A stretch of 64,000 nucleotides of DNA from Toxoplasma gondii ME49 (lineage: Eukaryota > Apicomplexa > Conoidasida > Eucoccidiorida > Sarcocystidae): contig NC_031477.1 of the NCBI RefSeq assembly GCF_000006565.2, positions 1,582,043 through 1,646,042 of the forward strand. Direction: 5' to 3'. The position numbers and the translations under genes are program-made. Below the pieces are notes generated by a model. That model had not been told where the DNA came from and ran no database searches. It saw nothing but the letters and a program-made list of their open reading frames with translations. Numbering within the stretch: position 1 is the stretch's first letter; the number at the start of each line of letters is the position of its first letter. Below are positions 36,454-48,119 of the stretch, one piece after another.

Positions 36454-38070
36454 ATGACGCTCTCTACGAGTGTTAGTTTGGAGACGCATGCGACGCTGTA
36501 TGGGGGCGTCGCTAGCGCGGACGTTGAATCACTCGCGGAACGAAAGGATATTAAAGCCTGTGAGAAGCCAGACACGCCTGAAGGCGATACCACGGCGATT
36601 CCCAACGGAATTTGCTCTAGCTTTTCTGTCCCAACGGTTTGCTCTTTTCCATCGTCGTTGCTAGAAACTCGGAATCCATGCATATCGGGTGTCCTGCTCC
36701 CTGGAGACCAGTACCCTTTATATGCTACATATTACCAGTGGTATTATCGTGCGATGCAAGATCAGAAAAGGCTGCTCGCCAAAGAAGAAACTAAAACAGT
36801 GGCAGAGGAACGTCATCCGGATTCGAAACAGGATTTGGTGACGAAGTGGATGAGGCGACCGGCACGCCAACAGATTGATCGTAATGAAGCTAGCCGCTAC
36901 TCGCACACAGAAGGAGGCACAGAATACAATATTTGGTATGGAAAATACTTAACTGACAGGTATAATAGACCTAGTTACTTGGACCGTGAAACAGCACCAT
37001 ACAAGTGTAACCCGAAGAGGGACGCTGGTTACACGAGGGCCAACGTGGATGCGGCGGGAGAACATTTCTTCTGCATTTTTTTTGCCAAAGGTGGCTGCTA
37101 CCTGGGAAAGGATTGTCGATTCCGTCATAGTATTCCAACGGCGGATGATGAAGGTCATTTGGAATGGGGCCACGATGTCTTTGGCCGAGAGAGGTTTAGT
37201 ACTCACAAAGATGATATGGATGGCGTCGGAAGCTTTAATCAAGACTGCAAAACACTCTTCGTTAGTGGGTTCCGGATCGACCCCGAAGTACCTGATGGCC
37301 TTAAAAAGATGGAGGTTTTTCTCTCGAAGGAATTTGGCATATGGGGAGATGTGACATGCATCCGCGTTATTCCCAAGAAGAACATTGCGTTTATCACCTA
37401 TGCCTACAGAGTGCAAGCCGAGTTCGCGAAAGTGGCGATGAGTGACCAGAACCTCGGTAAGCAGGCTCCGCTCCTATTGGTGAAGTGGGCTCACCACGAT
37501 GGAAATCCGAACAAACGGAGATCTGCCGAGCAAGAACAGGAAGAGGAACGTAAAAAACAAAAACATTCAGGTGAACTCGATCCCGGCGCACCTACTGCAG
37601 CTGCTGAGTGCCCAGTTTCCCTTAGCGTTTTCTCAGAAACTCGGGCGTGTTGGAATACCGCGGCAGCCGCTGAGGCACTCTCTGCCACTCTTGAAGGTCA
37701 CTGCAAGGCATGGCAGGAGTTTTGGTCAGCGTACACACAGGATCAGCGGATCAAAAAAGCAGAACACTGTCAGCATGCCTCAAGTCAAGACGATAGGCTT
37801 GACGACTGGGCATTTTCGTACGAAAGTTCAGCCGAGAATCAGGTTGATGCAGGTCCCCGCCCTCTTGCAGAAACGGGCTCAAACCTGGAAGCAGAGTCAT
37901 CTTTATCTGTCACCGACAACCTCCACATTGACACGGAAGATACGAAAGAAGCACTTGGCAGAATGCAACAGATTCTCAGCCGAGTAGATGGCCTCGATGA
38001 CAGCGCGTTCGAGGTCAGAGTGCGATCGTCGCCTCCCGTTATTCCAGCGGCAGCTCACGGACAGCTGTAA
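36454..38070 (+). CDS. CWC2: CWC2/RBM22-type pre-mRNA splicing factor, intronless
   Basis: Single open frame of 538 residues. In yeast, Cwc2 belongs to the Prp19-associated complex and contacts U6 snRNA and the pre-mRNA in the active spliceosome. The Torus/zinc-finger region spans about 157-228, with EYNIWYGKY, CNPKRDAGYT and a CX7CX5CX3H finger at C207, C215, C221 and H225. A linker resembling DVFGRERFSTHKDDMDGVGS (241-260) precedes the RRM at about 265-346, with RNP2 KTLFVSGF (266-273) and RNP1 KNIAFITY (309-316), and the family KWAHHDGNPN ending. Residues 1-150 and the acidic, Ala/Ser-rich tail from about 360 to 538 are extra to the core. An upstream in-frame ATG is not seen close by. Confidence 0.92.
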   Translation: MTLSTSVSLETHATLYGGVASADVESLAERKDIKACEKPDTPEGDTTAIPNGICSSFSVPTVCSFPSSLLETRNPCISGVLLPGDQYPLYATYYQWYYRAMQDQKRLLAKEETKTVAEERHPDSKQDLVTKWMRRPARQQIDRNEASRYSHTEGGTEYNIWYGKYLTDRYNRPSYLDRETAPYKCNPKRDAGYTRANVDAAGEHFFCIFFAKGGCYLGKDCRFRHSIPTADDEGHLEWGHDVFGRERFSTHKDDMDGVGSFNQDCKTLFVSGFRIDPEVPDGLKKMEVFLSKEFGIWGDVTCIRVIPKKNIAFITYAYRVQAEFAKVAMSDQNLGKQAPLLLVKWAHHDGNPNKRRSAEQEQEEERKKQKHSGELDPGAPTAAAECPVSLSVFSETRACWNTAAAAEALSATLEGHCKAWQEFWSAYTQDQRIKKAEHCQHASSQDDRLDDWAFSYESSAENQVDAGPRPLAETGSNLEAESSLSVTDNLHIDTEDTKEALGRMQQILSRVDGLDDSAFEVRVRSSPPVIPAAAHGQL

Positions 38071-40506
38071 GAGTATCCATGTCGTTCAATCTTTCACATC
38101 GATTTTCTCTTTAATACCTTTGTCTAATATGTTTCGTCATACGACCGAAATTGCATTTCTGAAAACCTGCTGTGACTTGACATGCTCTGCTTTGGCAAGT
38201 ACGTGTATAGCCTTTGGTACGTTATTTACCGTTCGTATCTTCAACTGGCTGCAAACGAAGAAGCGGCTTGAAGCACTTACGGGGAGATCCGAAACAGGAT
38301 ACCTTTAAGACGGTGTCTCCTCCGTGCTCTCCTGTTTAGAGTACCGTGCTGCAAATTGTAACATCGAAAGAGAGCTCGGCAGAATCAACCGCAGGAATCT
38401 ACTGCGTCCATTTCCCGTCAAAAATTGGGGCATAGTCGCGAAGCAACAAAGCTGGCAGTAAGCGCCAGATCAATGATGAACCATCAACCCCTACCAGAGC
38501 GTGCTGTAACGCCAGGATAGATTTTCGAAAAGGCACTTTTTCTTGTCCGCGCTTTTCACAGGCGTGTTTTCACTACAGGCTGCAAAACAACATTCACATT
38601 GCAGCCGAATTTTCCTACACACGACTGGGGTACGTCGCGCACGCACCAACACCGTTTGCAAACACGGAGGATCCCACCTGTGCCCGCTTTCACCTGCAGT
38701 ACCACTGAAATGGTAGTTGACGTTCAAAACCAAAGTGGCATGCTTCGATGCCATCCCCTGAATAACCGATAAAACAAACTACAGCTCCGTCAAGGGGGGC
38801 AGCACAGAGAAGGCTGACTACTACCATCTTGCTGAGGTTGCACGGAGCCGACGTATCCGTATTAGTTTGGAGGCGGATGTTTTCAGTGCGTCAAGCACGG
38901 CTGTGAATCCACCATCATCTCACAAGGACGATGCTGGGAAAAAAAATATGGTTGCTGTTGCCCGGTCCCGTTGTCCCCACATTTTGGAACTCTGTTGACA
39001 GAACGATTATCGAGCTAGTGACGACAGCCATAAATCATTCCATGTGCATGCCACATTGACCAGTTACTCAATTCTAGAACAGACACGTTTGGCTGTGACA
39101 TTCAGTGCTTCCGGGAATAAGTCCAGTACTGTTGCAAGAGTTCAATCTGGGGCTGCTGGTGACCTCTGTGACTGCGGGGGAGAGGACACCGAAGTGGTCA
39201 CGCGAAGTCCTTTCCCCAGTAGATTTGTGTTATGTCCACAGCGCGGTGAATCTGTGAATTAGAACTGCCTACCGAGACCGCACTTAGGACAACAAAGATG
39301 TTGGTGGCGCTAAAAGACAGTACTGTTTCCACAGTCGCGTTTTCGTCATTCATCGGGACAGCCGCTTGCCGCGTATCAGCTAGAGCAGATACATCACTTC
39401 GTACTGTGGACACTTCTAGACGTTAATTAGCAAATGACGAACGCAACGCCACTCAGTTTCGTACAAATGCGTATGGGCCCCCTTGTGTCTCTTTCAGACA
39501 CCGCACTGGAACATGCCTCTTGAGTAGGTATATGAAACTAAACAAATGTGGCGAATCCGCGGTGTGCAGCAGCTTGGAAAGTCCTTCACCAAACTGCCCA
39601 AGACCATCTACTTTGACTGTGCTTTAACAAGCATGCAGGATTAAGAAAGGGTACTTGCCCACAAGTGCTTTTCTCGTTGCCCGTCCACGCCACTCGGGAG
39701 GTCTGTGCTCGACGCCGGCGTTTGAATTTCGGTGTCTGCCGCGTCTCTTGCCTCCTTTCATGCATGCTGCAACACAGTCCTCAAGTGAGGCTTTCTTCCA
39801 TTTTTCGTCGTGCAGAGGAAGAGACAAGACGGGAGTCAGTTCGGGCAAGACGGTCTCATCTTTTGGCGTACAATGCGTCCATGCCATTTGCAGCGTGTTT
39901 GCGCATGCAGCTCGTTTCAGAAAAACCTTCCGCAGAGTGGCATGCCACGCAGAGAAAAGCTTGGACACTTCGGTTTCCTTTCGACTGTTTTCCTTTTTGC
40001 CATCGCGTCCGATTTCAAGGACAGATTACACTTCTCTTCTGTGTCCTCCCACACGGCTTGGCCTGTTGCTTTGGCGCGTCTGAGTGTGCAACTTCTGGTA
40101 TGCCTTTTAAGCTCCGAACTCGTGTGTCGGTCAGCTCCCCGGACCGTGTGCAGCATTATCCGAGCTCCTTTTCTGCCCTATTTCTCGTCCCGAATTTTCA
40201 CTCGCAGGAGTTCGGGGTGTGACCAAGAGCGCGCTTGACCGTCAGGGATTTTCGCTGTGCCGTCGCTCGCCTCCCAAAGGCCGATTTCGAATCCGGAGAG
40301 ACCGCGCTGTCCCGCCGCTGCGCACAAAGGGAACTCTCCTTTCTTCAACCAGCAAGGATCGGGTATTCCTCACTGGGTGCGAGTATTCGCATGCTTGCAG
40401 AGGGGCGCGCTAGCGCCCGTGAGAAACCTCAAGCGCGGAGTTCTGTGCGACTGTGACAACGAAAAGGAGGTTTCTCCACGGTGGTGGCCCGTCTCCCGCA
40501 ATCACA
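38071..40506. other. Intergenic and leader region before the DnaJ gene
   Basis: No gene recognised. A TGCATGC heptamer is at 39761. From about 39.65 to 40.5 kb the plus strand becomes C/T-rich, as in the leader of other genes here, and several overlapping chance ORFs appear. The 5' untranslated region of the DnaJ gene probably lies in the last kilobase. Confidence 0.5.
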
Positions 40507-43500
40507 ATGGGGAAGGTAATCACATTCAACCTCCAGAGAGCAGGATGTCCGTTCGGAGGTGGAGCCACCAGCAGCGGGTTCCACGGCTTCACTACAGAGG
40601 GACGCCGAAGTCTGTCGTGCATTCATCGAATATCGGCATTCGCTCGCGGCTTTGCTGTCTGACAGAGAGTGTGTGTTTCTTTCGGCGATGTTAGGTCTGC
40701 AGCGCTGTCCACACATCCGGGCTCTTGGTCGTGAGCCTGCAGCCGAACGAACTGTACCGAGCAGTTGTCCAGATAATGAGACGATTTGTCTTTTTTCCAG
40801 TGTAAACGCGAGGCGAGCCTCTTCAGATCGAGGCGTCAGTTGCCTCTCACTGAAACGCGATGGTGCTGCACGGCTGCTGGCTCACGCACGCGTCTGCGGA
40901 GTTCTCAACAGAGATCTGACGAACTGAATCGACCACTTATTCTCGTTGAGAAGTGAGTTTTCCGCTGGTTGCCTTTTGTACCTCAGGACTACTACAGAAT
41001 TCTCGGCGTCGGCAAGGACGCGTCGGAAGCCGATCTCAAGAAGGCATACAGAAAGCTGGCGATGAAGTGGCACCCTGACAAGCATGCAGACGCGGACGCC
41101 AAGAAGAAGGCGGAGGCGCAGTTCAAAGACATCGCCGAGGCGTACGACGTTCTTTCGGACAAGGAGAAGAGACAAATTTACGACCAGTTTGGAGAAGAAG
41201 GCCTGAAGAGCGGCGGCTCGCCTACTGGAACCGCAGGCCCCGGCGGCTCTCGCGCGAACTTTGTCTGTAAGTCAAACGAACCAGAACGCTTCGCTGCCCA
41301 GATTGCCCTCAGAAACAACCGACTGGCCTAGATGGCTCTTTAAAGCGAAAACCAGTGAAGAAGTGGATGTCGAGGACGCGAGAGGGTCCGCCTCTTCTTT
41401 ACGGCTAAAAACGGCTTGCTGTCGAGTGCTTCAGAGGACACGGACAGAGAAACGTGGAAGATGGCTTTTTTGGTACACTTTACCCCGGGAGACCCGAAGA
41501 ATGCTTTCTTTGTCTTCGCTCTTGTACAGTACAAACAACAAGTGCCAAGGATTGTTGCGACCACGAACGCGACAGATACCTCGTTATCGTCACTGTGGGG
41601 CCAAGAGGCACCTTCTCCAGTTCGGGTGTTTCAACAATTGAGACGATGCCACCTGCGCTCTCCTCAGTTTGTCTATCCGTTCTGGAAAGCAGTGGACACT
41701 GTGTTGGGGAGATGTGCAGATTGAATAGCTTGAGCACTGACGCTTCCGGACCTTTTCCTTTCGAGACTAGGCAACCGCACAGCTGAGAACGGAGGGCAAG
41801 TCTTGAGTTTCTTGAGAGAGTCATAGACTCGGTTTCCTTGGTTCTTTTCCGCTCCCCGCAGACCGAGAAGTCGACCCCAGCGAACTCTTCTCAAGGTTTT
41901 TCGGCAGCGACAGAATGTTTTTTGGCGGCGACGATGACTTTGGACCTTTTGGCAGCGTTGGCATGGGGTCTCACAGTAACTTTCCTTTCCGCATGCACCA
42001 CGCAGGCTCTGGTAGCTTTGGCAGCCGCGGTGAGTTTGGCTCAGCTCACGGCCCTTTCTCAGCTGGCATGCGCTCAGGGGAAGTTCCGATCGCTTTTCTA
42101 TGGCTTTTCCACCGTTCACTGAGTTTCACACGCAGAACTGGAGCGCCAAAGTTCATCAAAGGGTGCATGCATTCATGCAGTGGCCTGTGAAAAGAACTGC
42201 GGGAGATGGAGATGGAGTAAGCCGCGGGGCCAGCGCCTGTAGACTTCAGCGGGTACACTTGCGTTACAGGAAGGGTGCACAAGAGACTGAACAAGAACGC
42301 GCCTTTTCGTCGCTTTGGACTCTGGCTCGTTTGATTTTCTCCTCTGCAGCGCCTTCCAAGCCCAAGACTTACGAGGTGGACTTGTCTCTGTCTCTCGAAG
42401 AGTTGTACACGTGAGCCCACAGCTCTTGCTTCTTTGACACAACCCAGGAGAAGAACAACTAGCAGTTCCACAGAAGGGCAGCCCTAGAGTGTCGTTTCCG
42501 CGGATCAGCGGTCCCCACACACTCGCTGCCTTCCGCCGAGTTCAAAGCATGCACCACCACACCGGCTTTTCATATTGATGCCTCTCTATGCAGGTTTCCG
42601 TGGTAGAGCATGCGCGTTTCTCTTCAAAGATGAAACGGACCGGGAGAGGGATAACGTGACTCGTTCGTGCCTTTTTTGTGCGACGCAGGGGGACAAAGAA
42701 GAAGCTGAAGATCACTCGGACAAGGTAAGGACCTGGCGAGACAGCGGAGAGACTCTCCTAGACAGATTTGTCTTCGTCCTGTTTTTCATCTTCCGTGTGT
42801 TCGAGACGAGTTTCCTTGCTTCCACTTCTAACACAGTTCATTTGGAAACCACCGGCAGAAGCCAGCGCAAAGTTGAGGCCCGCACTGTGGGGCGAGAGCC
42901 AGAGGTCCAGTTTGCCGAAATCGATAGTTCCAGTCGACTAAGCGGAAAGCGTGTTTGAGAACCTGTCCTTTTCTCTCTTTTCCATCTTTGCCTAGTTCTT
43001 CTCTTATTCCTCTTTCTCATTATTACTGTCCCCTTTCTTTTCTCCTCGTTACACTTCTCTTCTTTCTTCTTTTTATTCTAGTGCTGTTTCGAACTGGACA
43101 CGCGCTTCGAGGGAGACTCAAAGTGTATGTACAGTTGACCCGCGCCTATCTGGAGGCTTGTCTTGCGAGACTCTGGTAGCGCATTTGAACGGGAAATCTG
43201 CCTCTTCTGCGTTTTCTTTTTTTAGATACCGCAACGGCCAGATGCTGAAGGAGGACAACGTTCTGTCGATTGATGTGAAGCCGGTGAGTTTTACCAACAA
43301 TACACAAAACGCGTTTCCAACACCTTCAGTGATACTGTGTTTTTCATATGCTGTATTTAGATTTGTTTTGGTGTACCGTCTCTGCGAGAGCACAGTGGAA
43401 GCCCGTATCCAAGGCAGTTTTTCGAGACACTTTCGAAGTGGTGTTTGCTGGCTGCGCTGATATAGACCGCTGGCATCACAGCTGTGTTCTGAAAAGGTGA

Positions 43501-45994
43501 CACCGGCTACGGCAGAAAGTTTTTCTCTTCGATTTGTTTTCCAAGTGACTTGCGGAGATCTTACGCCTGTTGTCACGTGCCTCTGAGGTTACGAAATCGT
43601 GGTTTGTGAGAGAACGCTAACAGACTTACTGACGTAGTTCAACCATGTATTCTTTGATTCAGTTGATTAGGATTGGGTTTGATATCTTCTGCCAACCTGT
43701 TAAAATTGTAATGCCTTTTTGTTTCGCGTGGAAGGGCAGGTCCAGCCTCCCGAAAAGGCGCCTGTGGGATGGGTGTATACAGCGGATGCTTCGCTGGCTC
43801 TAGTTGTCTCGTCTTTAGTTTTCCTACTGCTGAATGTGCATTTAAAGAGACAGGATGGCGTAAAGAAATGCGTCTTCCTATCTGTTGCTTTCTGCGTGTT
43901 CCTTCGTCTCAGGGCTGGAAGGAGGGGACAAAGTAAGCGGTCGGAGTCTCTGTGTAGGACTGAAGTTAGTTCCTTTTAGGTATTCGCTGATTTCTGCTTC
44001 GACCTGAACTCGAGGTGTTTCTTCGTTGTGTGATGAATCCACGCGACAAGAGGTGGGGCTGAGGGTTCAAAAGGTTTTTTTTCCTAATTTTCTCCAGAGA
44101 TGAAAGCCGTGGCGCAACGTCGCACACTGCTGGCCCCCGCATAGAGACTTGGCTTTGGAGAGGCGCGAGCGCTCTGCCTCCTGCGTATTCTTGTAGATTA
44201 TTTCAGCGAAACGATTCGAGAATTGTAGAGCTTAAATCGTTTTACTCCTGCTGAATTCTGTTCAGAAGAGGTCTCTAGGTCTCTCGATGTACAGACTTTC
44301 TTCACGTGTATAGCTGTAGTATCTCTTTATTTGGCCGCGTCCGCGCGTGATTTCTCCTTCACAAGTTGCATTAGGGGCCTGACTCTCCATGAAGCCTTTC
44401 TGCGTCTTTCGGGAGGCAGCAACGCATGCGTTGGCGCGCCGTCATCTTCCTCGTGCTTTTTGCAGGATCACGTTCGCTGGGGAAGGTGACCAAGATTCTC
44501 CAACTTCTCCTCCGGGGGATGTCGTCTTGTAAGTCAAAGAAACGACTCTTCTGCTCAATAGGAGAAGGGAAAGTCTGGTAGTCTTTACGATAAGCGACGT
44601 TGGCGAGGCACAAACGCCCGTGCTTGCAACTGTTCTGCTTTGGGAGAAGAACTCTCATGTTTCACTGTCCCGAGGTTGAGGGAAGAGCTTTTCACACAGG
44701 TACCCCCGTATCAACGAAGACGACAATGTGAACATCACTGTTGCACCTTCTTGCTTCAAACAATGACTACTACCCGATTGGTGCCCTCGGTGCACATTCA
44801 GACGGTATTATTTTTCGGCGAAACTAGAATGAAACATCCTTGCTGCTATGTCTCTCCGGCGAAGATGCAAAGGTTCCCTGCATCGCGTGAGCTTCAGAGA
44901 GACCTTTACGGACGTGGAAAACCAAGCGCTTCCGGGTTACATTCTCTCTGTAAACTGTACAAGTCTTTGGATAAACGCAAGGCACCTCTGCATAGGGGAT
45001 GCTTTTGTCAGAGTCGTTTACAAATCAAAGCTTCACTGAGGAAGTGTGTGATGTTTCCCTGCTGTTCACTTGCAGTGTCGTCAAGACGAAGCCCAACAGC
45101 CGATTTGTGCGTGACGGAAACCACCTTATTCACAAGGTGGCAATTCCACTGGTGAAAGTAAGACATGTTGCAACTGGAAAAGAAAGAACCTTCCATGAAA
45201 ATAAAACACAGGGCGTGGCTGATTCTTTTTCTGTTGGGAGGAGGTCCGAAACACGCAGAGGAGGAAACAGGACAGCGACGATCTGGATGATTCAGTCGCC
45301 GGGGTTCAATCGGGTCTATTTCTGCGATGATTACCTTTAGGATGCAAACACAGTGGAACGTGGATTCGGTCAACAGAAGACTTTTCCTTTTGGACCGTGT
45401 TTATTTCTTGAGAAGACGTCTTCTTGCTTCCGTTTTTCTTTTAGGCCTTGACGGGATTCACTGTGCCCATCGAGAGTCTGGACGGCCGATCTTTCAAGGT
45501 GAAGGTGGACACAGTCGTGACGCCGAAAAGCCGGAAGATCGTCCCGAACGAAGGCAAGTTCGACGGATGGTACATTAGCGGGAGTTCTGCTTCGAACGTC
45601 GTGAGGCGTCTTCGTTTTTTCCGGCTGAGGGCTTCTCAGAGCCGCCAGAAAACGTGATCCAGAAGGCCCTGCGTGCAGTTCGCTGGCCAAAAGGGCATGT
45701 GGCTGTGTGGTTGTAAAGTCCCAGTCCGCTGGTGAATCGCTCTATCTGAAAGAAAGAGACCTCTTCATACACTGGACGATTGCTTTCGGTTCCCCCAAGC
45801 AGGTTTTGCATCGAATAGTGCCGTGTGTCAGTGCCCCTGTTGTGGGAAATGAAGTGACGGATCATGCGTGCTCGTACACGGAGTGCGAGTGTGCGTCTCA
45901 CTCGCTCTCTTTCTCTACAGGCATGCCCGTTTCTAAGAGACCCGGAGAAAAGGGTGACCTTATCCTCGAGTTCGATATTCACTTCCCCAAGTAA
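40507..45994 (+). CDS. DNAJB: Type II DnaJ (DNAJB/Sis1 class) Hsp40 co-chaperone, eleven exons
   Basis: Exons: 40507-40515, 40987-41266, 41862-42029, 42350-42410, 42689-42724, 43226-43283, 43913-43932, 44466-44528, 45076-45157, 45445-45553, 45921-45994 (319 residues). It stimulates Hsp70 ATPase and delivers clients. The J domain (about 3-72) has HPD at 32-34. A Gly/Phe-rich linker (about 80-155) contains [17 protein letters not shown]. Two beta-rich C-terminal domains follow, with [23 protein letters not shown] and [16 protein letters not shown]; there is no CXXCXGXG zinc finger, hence type II. Exon 1 codes only for MGK, and exons 5 and 7 are 36 and 20 bases. Intron 10 has a GC donor (GAAG/GCAAGT). 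The stop chosen (TAA, 45992) ends shortly after FPK, where human DNAJB1 continues about 20 residues, so a further exon via CCCAA/GTAAGA cannot be excluded. Confidence 0.9.
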
Positions 45995-48119
45995 GAGTTC
46001 TTCTCGACATCGAGAGGCTGCAGGTAGTGCCCCGTCTGTGATCAAGAAGAAGCGATGTCCAAGCAGTGCCTGTCCAACCATGCGCGATTGCCGGAAAACG
46101 ACACAGATGGAACTGCGCTAGGGTATATACACCCCGAAGCCATCGAGAGTGTCCCCACGTTTGTTGACCGTGTGGCAGGAGCAATGCGCTGCACGCGTTG
46201 CAAGTCTAACTTCACAGGATAACTTTAACACTTTGCTTAGTTCAGGGGTTCCGTGCTTCCAGTGTGTGGCTTCGTAGAGCGGTGACTGAGTCCGCGTGCA
46301 ACATGCTTCGTGGTCACCAGATGTCGTAAACACGTTTACTACCTTTTGCTACATTAGCTGCCGTCTGGCGCAGTGTACAACATCCCTGAACGTTGAAAGT
46401 GGCTTTTTTTGCGAGCAGAGTGTATCCTCCATGCGCGGCTTCGACTTGATATGCATGCTGCAGGACATTGACGGACGACCAAAAAACAAAGTTGAAAGAA
46501 CTGCTTCCGAACGTGTAGTCGGATCGATCCAAACGTGGTTTGATAACTCGCGTTTCCCTCCACTCTGCACTTCGAGCGAGAAATGAAGAACGCAGCGGCA
46601 AATCGTGGTGCTTCACGGGGGGCAACAGGTGAAGTTTTGTACTCCCTTCGAAGATGTGTATGGAGTCGCCCCCGGCCGCGAGGTACATCGGGAAGCGGGA
46701 AGCGAGCGGGCGTGCTTGGTTCATCGTCAGTGAGAGAGCCAAAAAGGAGAATGGACGAAGGGAAGAAGTGTGGCAAGATCGGAAGTTTGCCACAGACGAC
46801 GCAGACCACGAGGCAGCTTTCTGGAGCTAACCTTACCAATAGAACCCGGGCAGGCAGAACCAGGTTGCTGACTGGTCCTCTATGTCAGGGCCGACACCCA
46901 CAGTGTCACACATTTTGGCCGCACCACCAGCAAGACTAGCTTTGGCGGTGCCGTCACTTTTTCTGGATCTTTTCTGTCTTATATGTCAGCGGGGAGGGAT
47001 TTAAATCGGCCCGCAGCTGTATCGAGTCAGTGCCAGACGTAGAAATCTAGACACGGGAAAAGATTGACCGGCAGCTGCCGTTGAGCTCCCGGAAAATCAC
47101 AGGTACGACGGGGGCTTTCCACTCGTTCCAATCTGTTGTTTCGGCAGCTTGTGCCCCATTGCTTGGACTACACAGTTCAAGAAGTCGGTGTTCAACCTAC
47201 TCCAGTCGAGCACCATCAACCTATAAGCGGATTTACTCGGAGACCAGACCGGTGCACGTCTGTTCACAACGGTCTTGACAATCTGCATCCGAGGACAAAA
47301 AACAAGCATATGTTCTGTTCATGCAGCTCGGTGTCTGACAGTCACGGGCATCAATGTGACACGCACTGGCACGTTCTCAGCAGGCAAACAGGATTAATCA
47401 GAGGCACATAGACTCGTTACGTGAGTGTTGAACTTTGCATCGTCTGTGACGAATCGAAGTGTTGACCATTGAAATTTTAGCATCGCCAACCAACAACAGT
47501 GACGCTGCAGTGAACATTCCTCGGAGCTCGGAAAAACGTGCTAGTCTCAAAATCCAGAGCTCCGTTCATGATTCGTATTCCAGTGGCCTCTTTTTTGTGG
47601 TTGACCCGGACGGAAAAAAAGAGAAATAAACGGCCCTAATCCTCCGATCTAGAGTCAGCGCTGCAAACACGGCAATATTGTTAGACGCGGAGTTGCTAGA
47701 CTGCATCAGTGGAACCTAACAGTTACCTGCTGTTCACCGACGGGCAGGTGGTCCGTTTAAAAGGAAATCAATTGAATTCAGTTCTTGCCTCTTGCAAGGC
47801 GCAAATGCTGTGGCTCCAGTCTGTTGGCCTCCTGTTGAGACTCTGCCTCGTCTAGCGCTACTATGTTCAAGCTAGCCTTCCCATAAAGTTTGGGTTCTTG
47901 CGCAAATCTCGCACCTTGAGCTTGCAGAAGGGTCGCCATGCACAACGCGTATCGGCGTGCGAAATTTTTTCCTTGTTTCTCGATTGTCATAGTCTGCTTC
48001 AAGGGCGTCACCCGCGTTTCTCTGTCTAGCCCTGTCGAACGTCCGGGCGGTCAAAGTGACTGCAGTGTGCGCTTCCTCCGGGGGATCCTTCACTCTACCG
48101 CCACCCTTCATCGGGTAAG
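45995..48119. other. Intergenic, nothing recognised
   Basis: Scattered short ORFs on both strands, including 46583-46939 (plus), without motifs or convincing splice structure. Confidence 0.5.

Noticed and set aside
45995..46135. Extra 3' exon of the DnaJ gene through CCCAA/GTAAGA
   Set aside because: Acceptors in the next kilobase (for example before GTAGTGCC near 46026) lead to immediate stops or sequence unlike the DNAJB C-terminus; the TAA at 45992 is kept.
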